Positions 56,076 through 64,000 of a stretch of DNA of 64,000 nt are shown here, piece after piece. Below the pieces are notes generated by a model, which saw only the letters and a list, made by a program, of their open reading frames with translations, was not told where the DNA came from and did not search any database. Source of the stretch: Axinella damicornis (Eukaryota; Porifera; Demospongiae; Axinellida; Axinellidae); contig OZ007506.1 in the NCBI GenBank assembly GCA_963931865.1, forward strand, positions 10,541,301 through 10,605,300, in the 5' to 3' direction. Positions within the stretch are counted from its first letter, which is position 1, and every line of letters starts with the position of its first letter. Both the position numbers and the translations under genes were made by a program.

Positions 56076-56467
56076 GGCCAAGCAAACTTGATTCCTTGTT
56101 TAGCGTCCCCGCCCGCATGCTTTTAGAGGGGCCGCCCCTATTTTTTCATTATTCATTACAAGGGTATCAGATGTTGAAGGCACCTATTTTTTTGCTGCGC
56201 GTAGGTCTGTAGGTACTAGTTGCGCAAAGTTGGCTCTTCTTGCAGTGATTTGTAGAGCAACATAGCTTTTGTATGCGTTTCTGTAGTAGCTTGCAATCGT
56301 TGCCTGGTCCGTCGTGAGTGTTGAACCATCGCAAACAAGTTCAAGGTTCTTGAAAATTGAGTAGGAAATGAGGAGGAAGTGGCAATGAATAATGAAAATG
56401 AACCGCCCGCCCGCATGCAATAGCAGGGTTTCCATGGCGCTAAACAAGCAATCAAGTTTGCTTGGCC
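56076..56467. mobile_element. PIF/Harbinger-like element, 392 bp, TTA duplication
   Basis: GGCCAAGCAAACTTGATT at the left is matched by AATCAAGTTTGCTTGGCC at the right, with TTGTTTAGCG and GCCCGCATGC also paired. TTA lies directly outside each end (56073-56075, 56468-56470), the 3-bp target typical of PIF/Harbinger. A minus-strand frame inside (to 56184) encodes STLTTDQATIASYYRNAY and LFSAMETLLLHAGG, which may be a transposase remnant. Confidence 0.75.
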
Positions 56468-56698
56468 TTACTAGGGCTCGTACTTTCATGTGCCACTGGT
56501 ACAGTGGTAGCAAGGGCAACTCACATTTTTCGGAATAATGGCGCAGGTCTCCTTGTGGAGATCGTCCTTTAGGTTTGTACACAGGCTCAGGCTAGCTGTC
56601 AGGAGGCACCCATATATATGCATAGTAGCTTTCGGCTTGCTGCAATTAATGCACACGTCTGTGACGTCATATCTGTGTAGGATGTCGGCATGTATTAT

Positions 56699-56758
56699 TA
56701 GTCTCGCGGGCCAGCCTCTCGCGCAGTGGGTGTGGCGAGAGGCTGGCCTGCGAGACTA
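56699..56758. mobile_element. 60-bp TAGTCTCG-family palindrome, perfect 9-bp duplication
   Basis: TAGTCTCGCGGGCCAGCCTC and the complementary GAGGCTGGCCTGCGAGACTA; ATGTATTAT at 56690-56698 and 56759-56767. It has the same end sequence as the 315-bp element at 58523, so it is probably an internally deleted relative. Confidence 0.92.
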
Positions 56759-56886
56759 ATGTATTATGTCCCGTACACAAGTACAAAGCAATGGTGGCTA
56801 ACGGAGCGTGAGAAATTCTACAGCGAGGCTACGGTGACCAGAAGTTCTCTAAGGTGCGATTCATTTACATCATTTTACGCCCAAAT

Positions 56887-56887
<1 letters not shown>

Positions 56888-56917
<30 letters not shown>
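56888..56917. repeat. Poly(C) tract, 30 bp
   Basis: Uninterrupted C run in otherwise unique sequence. Confidence 0.9.
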
Positions 56918-56919
<2 letters not shown>

Positions 56920-57587
56920 ACATTCCAGCTAATAATTGGCAATTACAAGCAAACATTGATCGCCCACGCAGTACCGTGCAGAGAAGAAAGAGTGCTGAAA
57001 ACCAGTCCTATCTCTTCATTTTGTTTATTCTCTTGAAGCTAATATTATTTTTTAACTCATTACCTACTACTGCAAACAGCTTAAAGAAGCAGAAGAACAT
57101 GTACAAAGTATTAACGCCTAATATTAAGCCCCCTATATAAATTCTTATGGGTATCCTCCGGGCTCATTTGGCTGCTACGGGGTGCAATGGGTTAACATAG
57201 TACGGTTACAAAAGGTAAGACTAGTCTTTACATAGTCCTGTGATCGCTGTTGTAACGTCGCACATTGCTCGGAACACTGCGACACCGACCGTTTTGTCTT
57301 ACCTATTCCACGCTACACTGCTATGCTAACACTATGGGGCGGCGCGCGCGGGGACATGCCTATTTGGTAAAACCCTATGTAGTTTGCTCAAGATTGCCTC
57401 TATCATAACGGTACGGGTAAAATCGAAATCAGCAGTTTTTGAGCTTTCTGCTGATACCAAGATCATATTTTTGCGCTGTTGAATAAGCTGCGACATTCGA
57501 GGAAATGGCTGGTAATATCAAAGTTTCAGTAAACAAGTGAGCTATTAATGCATGATTTAAAGTTTCAAAGGCTTCCTTTTAAAGTCT
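56918..57587. other. Unique sequence, no gene seen
   Basis: Mixed AT-rich sequence with one GCGCGCGCGGGG stretch at 57342; only short open frames. Confidence 0.4.
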
Positions 57588-58000
57588 GTGGTGTTTTATA
57601 CTGCATCACACCTTTCCCCCCGCCATTTGTACACTGTTTCAGAGCCCGACGTGCATGGAATCCTAACAGTAGACCCCACTTTGGACGGTGAATTCGAATT
57701 TAGTGAGGACAAGCTTTTGTCTACCTCTTCTCTCGATAGAAAGCTGGACCTTGTAATGAGGAAGGCCACAATGAAATCTCCCAACCGCAATCTAATGGAA
57801 GACTTCACTCTCTGCTTAAGGCAGAGTTCTGGCGTATGGGTAGGGCCTTGTCTCGTCAGAACTCCCGCCAAAGAAAGATCTTGATTGAAAGGTGGCTCAA
57901 GAGCAGCTGTGACATCAACTTTGAACCCACTGAAATACGCTCTGCACTCATTGCTGAAGACGCACAACTTGCTTGTGAACTTGAAATTATCAGAAAGTAG
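57588..58000 (+). pseudogene. Unrecognised coding remnant, two frames
   Basis: Frame one (57588-57884) encodes EPDVHGILTVDPTLDGEFEF and SSLDRKLDLVMRKATM. From about 57785 a second frame, open to a TAG at 58000, encodes LLKAEFWRMGRALSRQNSRQ, RKILIERWLKSSCDI and DAQLACELEIIRK. Both have protein-like composition, and the change of frame suggests a decayed gene or an unmarked intron. I do not recognise the family; a transposon-associated protein is possible. Confidence 0.35.
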
Positions 58001-58522
58001 AATAAGGCACTGCAAGATGCTGCAAGGATTCAATCAACAAAAATCAAGTGTGGAAGAGTGATTTCAACTGGATACAGCAGGTCTTCCACCTTTCTCCTCC
58101 TCAGTTGAGGCATCTTTGGCCAAGGACTGCTCAGCAGTTTGTTGTGTACCTTCCTCCCCCTAGTGTTGTAGTGTGTGGTGGCCATCTCTTTGTTGCAACA
58201 GCATGGGGTGCAAAGGTCATAGTGTTTATATTGTCAATTATTTACCAATTATTATGCCAATTATTTATTACAAGTGACAATTAGTGTGAATGTCACACAA
58301 CACTATGGCCATGTTTTGTAATGCCCACCTTTATTAGCCTAGCGCCTTGCAAGGATTTATTCCTGTGCAAAAGTCACAAGAACATCATCAGTAGCCTCAA
58401 AGTCACCATCACGGTCAAGCGTGGGTCGCCGTTGGTCTCCAATAAATGCCCAGCACTCCATCAAGGTAGACTCCTACTCAAGCCCAGAGACCAATCAAAA
58501 ATGGAGTGTAGTTAGACGCAAG

Positions 58523-58837
58523 TAGTCTCACGGGCCAGCCTCTCGCCACACCCACTACGGGGAGGGGAGAGTCTGGGAAATTGCCATATATGCAGGATCA
58601 GTAGGGCAGCTTGTTAAGTAGGTGCGGACATAATTGGGAGTGTGTGTAGTAGAAAAGCATTGACGCGTGGAGTGTTAAGCACCACGTACTAGTGTACTGA
58701 AAGGCAACCACGCTCCCTTGAATCCACTTAACACGCCAAGAAATTCCTGGCGTGTTAGATACGAGACGATGATGGCAATTTTCCCAGACTCTCCCCTCCC
58801 CGTAGTGGGTGTGGCGAGAGGCTGGCCCGCGAGACTA
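58523..58837. mobile_element. TAGTCTC-family element, 315 bp, perfect 9-bp duplication
   Basis: TAGTCTCACGGGCCAGCCTC and the complementary GAGGCTGGCCCGCGAGACTA start inverted repeats of about 65 bp through CACACCCACTACGGGGAGG to AATTGCCA. AGACGCAAG occurs at 58514-58522 and 58838-58846. A second inverted pair, CACGCCAAGAAATTCC / GGCGTGTTA, lies inside. It is the best-preserved long member in the window. Confidence 0.93.
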
Positions 58838-58949
58838 AGACGCAAGTGCAAGAAGGGTGGAGCATCCCTACCACCATGCTGGAAGCTAAGGTTCCTCCTC
58901 ACATCCGTCCAGTGACAGTCTCTGAATTGGATGGCTCAGAAATCTGACC

Positions 58950-59956
58950 CTTCTGATGGCGGGGTAGGCCACGCCCACACGGGGCCGGCGACGTGCCCAC
59001 GGGGCCGGCCCCGCCCCCACCGGGCCGGCCACGCCCCCACGGGGCCGGTCACGGTCCCACGGGGCCGGACACGCCCCCACGGGGCCGGCCACGCCCCCAC
59101 GGGGCCGGCCACGCGCCCACGGAGCCGGCCACGCCACCACGGGACCGGCCACGCCCCCACGGTGCCGGCCAGGCCCCCACGGGGCCGGCCACGCCCCCAC
59201 GGGGTCCAGCCACGCCACCACGGGTCCGGCCACGCCCCCACGGGTCCGGCCACGCCCCCACGGGTCCGGCCACGCCCCCACGGGTCCGGCCACGCCCCCA
59301 CGGGTCCGGCCACGCCCCCACGGGTCCGGCCACGCCCCCCACGGGTCCGGCCACGCCCCCACGGGTCCGGCCACGCCCCCACGGGGCCGGCCACGCCCCT
59401 GCGGGATCGGCCACGCCCGCACGGGTTCCATCCACGCCCCCAAGGGGCCGGCCACGCCCCACGGGTCCGGCCACGCCCCCACGGGGCCGGACACGCCCCC
59501 ACGGGGCCGGCCACGCGGGGTAGGCCACGCCTCCACGGGGCCGGCGACGTGCCCACGGGGCCAGCCCCGCCCCCACCGGGCCGGCCACGACGCCACGGAG
59601 CCGGCCACGCCCCCACGGGGCCGGTCAGTCACGGTCCCACGGGGCCGGACACGCCCCCACCGGGCTGGACACGCCCCTACGGGCCAGCCACGCCCCCACG
59701 GGGCCGGCCACGCCCCCACGGAGCCTGCCACACCCCCACGGGGCCGGCCACGCCCCCACGGGGCCGGCCCCGCCCCCACCGGGCCGGCCCCGCCCCCACC
59801 GGGCCGGCCACGACCCCACGGGGCCGGCCACGCCCCCACGGGGCCGGTCACGGCCCCACGTGGCCGGACACGCCCCCACGGGGCCGAACACGCCACAACG
59901 GGGCCAGCCACGCCCCCATGGGGCCGACCATGCCCCCACGGGGCCGGCCACGCCTG
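58950..59956. repeat. GC-rich 20-bp minisatellite, ~1 kb
   Basis: About 50 units of ACGCCCCCACGGGGCCGGCC with variants (GGGTCCGGCC, GTGCCCACGG, CACCGGGCCGG). A run of GGGTCCGGCC units at 59220-59370 shows local homogenisation. Long open frames on both strands are composition artefacts. The unit shares ACGCCCCCACGG and a terminal GGCC with the complement of the 39830 array. Confidence 0.95.
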
Positions 59957-60251
59957 TGTGTGTATGTCATCGAATTCTTGCCTGTTACAGTACGTGAATC
60001 AGGGCCATCTGGTCGTTGTCCTTTGACCCAGAGTATACTGCTTGATAGATGGAAATAATTTCCAGTAGCTTGCAAAAGCTTGCATTTTGTTGAAATTCTA
60101 ACAGCCTAATGATGTCACAAGTTGATTCCAAATAAAGCACAGTTTCTGTATTAAAGGAGTGCATGGACTGGGCACATCCTAGTTGTGAAAATGGTGAGCA
60201 TGAATACTACCTACTACTGTATCACTCATACTGTTGTATGGTTTCCTTTAG

Positions 60252-61861
60252 TTGCTATCAAACGCTGTTACCAAAATATCCGGAGAAGTTGGATGGAGAG
60301 TCAGGAAGGGAAAGAAGAATACGTAGAGGACCAGGCAAAGCGACGAAAGTATAGAGCACGTCGACAACGGGTTTGTAAATATGACATTGTATATATACTT
60401 GTACCCCCCCCCCCCCCCCCCCCCCCCCCCCACCCACCCACCCAAATGGGGATGTGACTATGCTTCCATAACTGTGGGATCGATGCGTAATATAAAATCC
60501 ATACGACTTTTCTGTAGCTATCCATAAGAAGCAACATCTTTGGTCATGTACCACAGCAACCTTCCTCAGTCTGCTGTTTGCTACAGAAGAGCATGTGGCA
60601 GCAAGAAAGCTTCCATCGGCAGTGGTGACAGAACACAATTGCAAAGGCTGGAAGGGACTGAGTGGTTTTGTGTGTCTGCATTCAGAAGGAAACTGAATAC
60701 CTAATAACTGTGCAAGATATTCTAGAAGATGCATGCTCACCGTCGAAATTACATGGGAGCCTGGGGGCCGGGTTGAAGAGGAGGAGGGCATTTACTTGAA
60801 GGAGGCATAATTATTAGCGGGAGACTATAATTATGGTATATCCGTGGATGGGGTGCAAACAGTCCCTCCTATCAGGTACTGTGCAGAGTGTACCATTCAT
60901 TCTTTGGAGCAATAGCAATTGAGCTTTTGTATTGAGAGTGCTACTATTATACTGTTTGCAGAAGTTTGAGAGGAGAACAGGAGTAGTAACTGAGCGGGAA
61001 ATGAAGCACTGGAACTGCTTATCGTATGCCTACATGACGGAAGAATCCGATGATCCACAGAACATGAATCGAGTGATTGTTCACAAACTGCCATGGAGAT
61101 CAGACAGTAAGTTAGTAAATTGTGTGCCATGAATCACAAAGACGGATGTAGCAACCTCAATACAGTGCAATCAGTTTTAACTCTGTGCATCTTAATTCAC
61201 CTTGTGCGGCTGTGACCCCAACTTTGACAGGTGAGCTACTACTGAATAAAACGTATTGCCTGCCCAGCCAACCTGAGCCAGAAGGTAAGTGCATTACAAA
61301 TTGAGCTTCAGGAGGTGATTTGCAAATCAATCGGCACCTTATGCCCCTCCTACCTGGCACGTTTTTCACAAAAACTCTTATCAATCCACACCAAGATCGA
61401 TTTGTCAGGCTCAAGGTTTACTTTGTGAAATGACAAAGCTCAATGTTGGAATGCTCCGAGTATCCAGCTAAGAAGCAAATGCTATGCTTGTGCCATGTGT
61501 TATACACTTAAAGTTAACCATCAACCACACTGTACAGAGTTGAACGCGTTTGTTGAGGTGCTTACCAAGAGGTTGGAGAGGACCACGAAAGAGACGCCTG
61601 GGGTCGTGGCAAAGAAGGAAAGGCAACTTGGAGCTCCGTCAACTTCTGATCCGCCAAAAGGAGCTCCAGGCTGGGCAATAAAAGGAATCCCTACACCAGA
61701 TAGTGAAAGAGAAGCTGAAGGTTGGTTATTACAATCTATTGATCTGATGATTGCGCACATGACATTTGGTACAATCATGCACCTGCAGATCTCCCTGGAT
61801 CAGCTGATGAACAGTAGGAGTCATGTCAGGATTAACCTTGTAAGTAACGTTGTTCATGACG
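60252..61861 (+). CDS. Three-exon uncharacterised protein gene (K-L-P-W-R-S motif)
   Basis: Exon one, 60252-60370, follows TTTCCTTTAG and encodes IKRCYQNIRRSWMESQEG, then RRKYRARRQR, ending CGG|GTTTGT. Exon two, 60962-61106, follows TACTGTTTGCAG and encodes KFERRTGVVTEREMKHWN, ESDDPQNMNRVIVHKLPWRS and D, ending A|GTAAGT. Exon three, 61538 onward, follows ACTGTACAG and encodes KLNAFVEVLTKRLERT and GAPGWAIKGIPTPDSER, reaching either a GTAAGT at 61862 or a TAG at 61867-61869. Phases agree at both joins. A basic helix-rich N part precedes an acidic linker and the L-P-W-R-S...L-N-x-F-x-x-x-L motif. I do not recognise a named family. The 5' end is not found; exon one needs one base from an earlier exon. 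Confidence 0.62.
60404..60431. repeat. Poly(C) tract, 28 bp
   Basis: A C run continues into CACCCACCCACCC, 33 bp downstream of the exon-one donor of the three-exon gene. Confidence 0.9.
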
Positions 61862-61869
61862 GTAAGTAG

Positions 61870-62500
61870 AGTATTGACAAAGCGCACAACAGATAGTACA
61901 TTGTACAGAGACAGTTTACCTTCAACAGCTACAATTTACACTGCTGGTGTGAAAGAAATTGTGTCCTATAAATAATGTTTGACTACTTACGAATGGCCTA
62001 CAATGATTCATTGTGATCACTGTCATGCAATGACCAAAAGCTATAAATTTTGGTGTGGAAACTGGTGGTGGAGTTAAGAGCGGTTTTGTCTTTCTGTCAG
62101 CTGCAACCACATGAAGCTTTCACTGGCAGTACAGCTCTCAGGAAGAGCCACAAAGTTTCTGACAAGTGCGGTTTCCACTTCAAGCTAAAGTGTCTTATGT
62201 AGCTACTGTCTTTGTGGTCATGATCAATTGCTGCACTCATCATGGCATTCTACTTAAGTGATGTGTCATATTCTGCAAGTGATCTTTCACTGTCCATGCA
62301 TATTTATGTAGGTCCACACTCAAGTCAGAGGTCTGTACCAAATCATGCACATTTCATTAACAATCATTTGTCCTGAACTTAACTTCTACTGTAGTGTTGT
62401 GTTGTCATTTTACAACTTCATACAAGCCTACTTTGTTGTTTTGCTGTAAACAGTGTAAAATTGTTTTTGTGATGTGAGTGTACTATTCTTTGATGTGATT
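61870..62500. other. AT-rich sequence, no gene seen
   Basis: Downstream of the three-exon gene; only short open frames and no clear terminator or further exon that I can support. Confidence 0.4.
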
Positions 62501-62920
62501 GTAAACTCCAAGTTATTGAAGCAGTTTACAACAGTATACAATTGACCAAATGAGTCTACTACTGTTTTAACATTGTAAACTCCAAGTTATTGAAGCAGTT
62601 TACAACAGTATACAAGTGACCAAATGAGTCTACTACTGTTTGTTGACATTGTAAACTCCAAGTTACTGAAGCAGTTTACAACAGTATACAAATACTTTAA
62701 TTGACCAAGTGAGTCTACTACTGTTTGTTGACATTGTAAACTCCAAGTTATAGAAACAGTTTACAACAGTATACAACACATTTACAAATATTGTAAACTA
62801 GGGTTGTAAACTTGGTTCATTTACAAATGGTGTACAAAGAAGGCATGTCAAGTGTACAACTCAGTAAACTTGGTTGTAAATCCTAGTTTACAACATAGTT
62901 TACAACTTGTAAACTAGGCC
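62500..62920. repeat. ~80-bp tandem repeat (GTAAACTCCAAGTTATTGAA)
   Basis: Four units contain TGTAAACTCCAAGTTATTGA, AGCAGTTTACAACAGTATAC and GAGTCTACTACTGTTTGTTG. After 62790 the sequence decays to scattered GTAAACT / AGTTTAC half-sites. GTAAAC is a forkhead-type core, but a role is not implied. Confidence 0.88.
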
Positions 62921-63303
62921 TTCTGAAGCTGTGTAACTGAAGGTGTTATATTATACCCGTCTGGTAGTACGTAGGCATTTCGGTACATGTAGCGAGTATC
63001 CTTCAGTGCGGCATAACTTCTTCATACGTTCCAGGAAACCCGGTTGCTTGTGATGCAAGCGGACAAGAATGTGTATATAACAATTCAAGTGTCCCCATAC
63101 ATCGAGAGCTTGCATAGCACAACCTCAGAATCCCAAATATGCGTACCAAATGAGGCACGCAGTCTGAAGATTGGATCAGTATGTAGCATGAAGATCATAC
63201 ATCGACGTGCAGACATACTACTAGTGAAGTTCCTACACACAATTCAGGGCCGAGCCTCATGTTACGGTCACTACACAATTTCTTGTTGCATCCTCTCTAT
63301 CAG
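62921..63303. other. Unique sequence with a possible exon
   Basis: A plus-strand frame 63044-63307 encodes ordinary-looking text (KNVYITIQVSPYIESLHS, ICVPNEARSLKIGSVCSM), possibly an exon, with no known family or confident splice sites. Confidence 0.3.
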
Positions 63304-63307
63304 TTAA

Positions 63308-63722
63308 GGTTATGGGATACTCGTGTGCGCGCCGTGCGAAATGTATTGGGAAATGTATACTTAAGATCGCTAACCAAAAATCTCTGGTACGAACAGCGTG
63401 AGCAACTTGATTCTGGAGGTGGAGGTGCGCTGTCACAAGGTGCAGATCATGACGGAAGCTTTTATCGATAGCATAATCCCTGGCAATTTATCTGCTGTCT
63501 CGCTCGAGAAAAGCGGTGAATGCGGCTTTTTGGTGAACTGAACTGCTCGTTTTTGCACGGCGTATCGGCAAAAGCTTCCATCACGCCCTGCACCTTGTGA
63601 CAGCGCACCTCCACCTCTAGAATCAAGTTGCTCATGCTGTACATGTTCGTACCTGGTTAGCGAGTTTAAGTATACATTTCCCAATACATTTCTCAAGGCA
63701 CGCACATGAGTATCCCGTAACC
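63308..63722. mobile_element. TTAA-flanked palindromic element, 415 bp
   Basis: GGTTATGGGATACTCGTGTG and, in reverse complement from the right, GGTTACGGGATACTCATGTG start arms of about 165 bp that include AATGTATTGGGAAATGTATA and CTTGATTCTGGAGGTGG. The spacer is about 85 bp. TTAA borders both ends (63304-63307, 63723-63726). Both arms read as similar peptides only because they are inverted copies. piggyBac/Kolobok-like targeting is inferred from TTAA. Confidence 0.75.
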
Positions 63723-63726
63723 TTAA

Positions 63727-64000
63727 GGTCAAACAGTCACCATGGAACCTTGGTAGTATCATAGCCTAGATCTTAGCTCCCTCAAACCACATAAAATGTC
63801 ACTTACTACAGTGCAATCGAGCTACAGCTACAGACAGCCATTCAGCACATGCAAAACCTCAACAATGCACTAGCTGACATACGTGCACACACAGCGTTGT
63901 GATTGTGCAGCACTCTTGCAAATATCTACATTGGGTGTGCCATCCATGGTGATTGGCATGTAAATCTGGGATTCAGAGATCACATTATGCAATCTCAATT
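63727..64000. other. No feature seen
   Basis: Unique sequence to the window end without a recognisable gene or repeat. Confidence 0.4.

Noticed and set aside
58886..60058. Long Pro/Gly/Arg-rich frames on both strands (up to 375 codons)
   Set aside because: Same reason: the 20-bp GC-rich array is open in several frames, with no unique domain.

Overview
The window looks like a gene-poor, repeat-dense piece of an animal genome. A sponge or a cnidarian is the most likely source, but this is inference. It rests on intron-containing animal-type genes, an XRN2-like exon series, a KIAA1958/DUF3504-type tyrosine recombinase, DDE-integrase and non-LTR elements, CA microsatellites and many short inverted-repeat elements. 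Nothing indicates a bacterium or virus.

Layout. 1-15375 is one satellite field of about 57-bp units, with a conserved ~220-250 bp module recurring roughly every 1 kb. It is interrupted by two related inverted-repeat elements (7646-8854, 10355-11146) and a tRNA-derived SINE-like insert (14632-15020). 15376-18900 is unique and microsatellite sequence with small inverted-repeat elements. 18930-33474 holds, on the minus strand, a series of XRN2 (5'-3' exoribonuclease) exons. Reading frame and exon phases fit at most joins, but there is an internal frameshift and several conserved blocks could not be found, so the gene looks broken. Its largest intron contains TTGCCA/TGGCAA arrays and a ~5 kb structure in which an intact 512-codon tyrosine recombinase gene sits between ~1.1 kb inverted repeats. 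33541-46735 has further inverted-repeat elements, a frameshifted DUF3987-like pair, a 1.8-kb element with 37-bp subterminal repeats, and four tandem arrays (about 200, 20, 10 and 79 bp units). 46750-55240 carries remains of two non-LTR retrotransposons and a 3.1-kb decayed DDE-integrase transposon with minisatellite-bearing ends. 55240-64000 has a tandem array, a PIF/Harbinger-like element, a second GC-rich 20-bp array, a three-exon uncharacterised gene (60252-61861) and a TTAA-flanked palindrome.

The main unifying pattern is a family of short inverted-repeat elements with ends like TAGCCTCGTTCCCAGGC (variant TAGTCTCG...), most flanked by 9-bp direct repeats. The same 17-bp end, in reverse complement, is the core of every unit of the 15-kb satellite, which suggests the satellite grew from such an element. 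Most coding sequence here is mobile-element debris. The best host-type genes are the XRN2-like exons and the small gene at 60252-61861.
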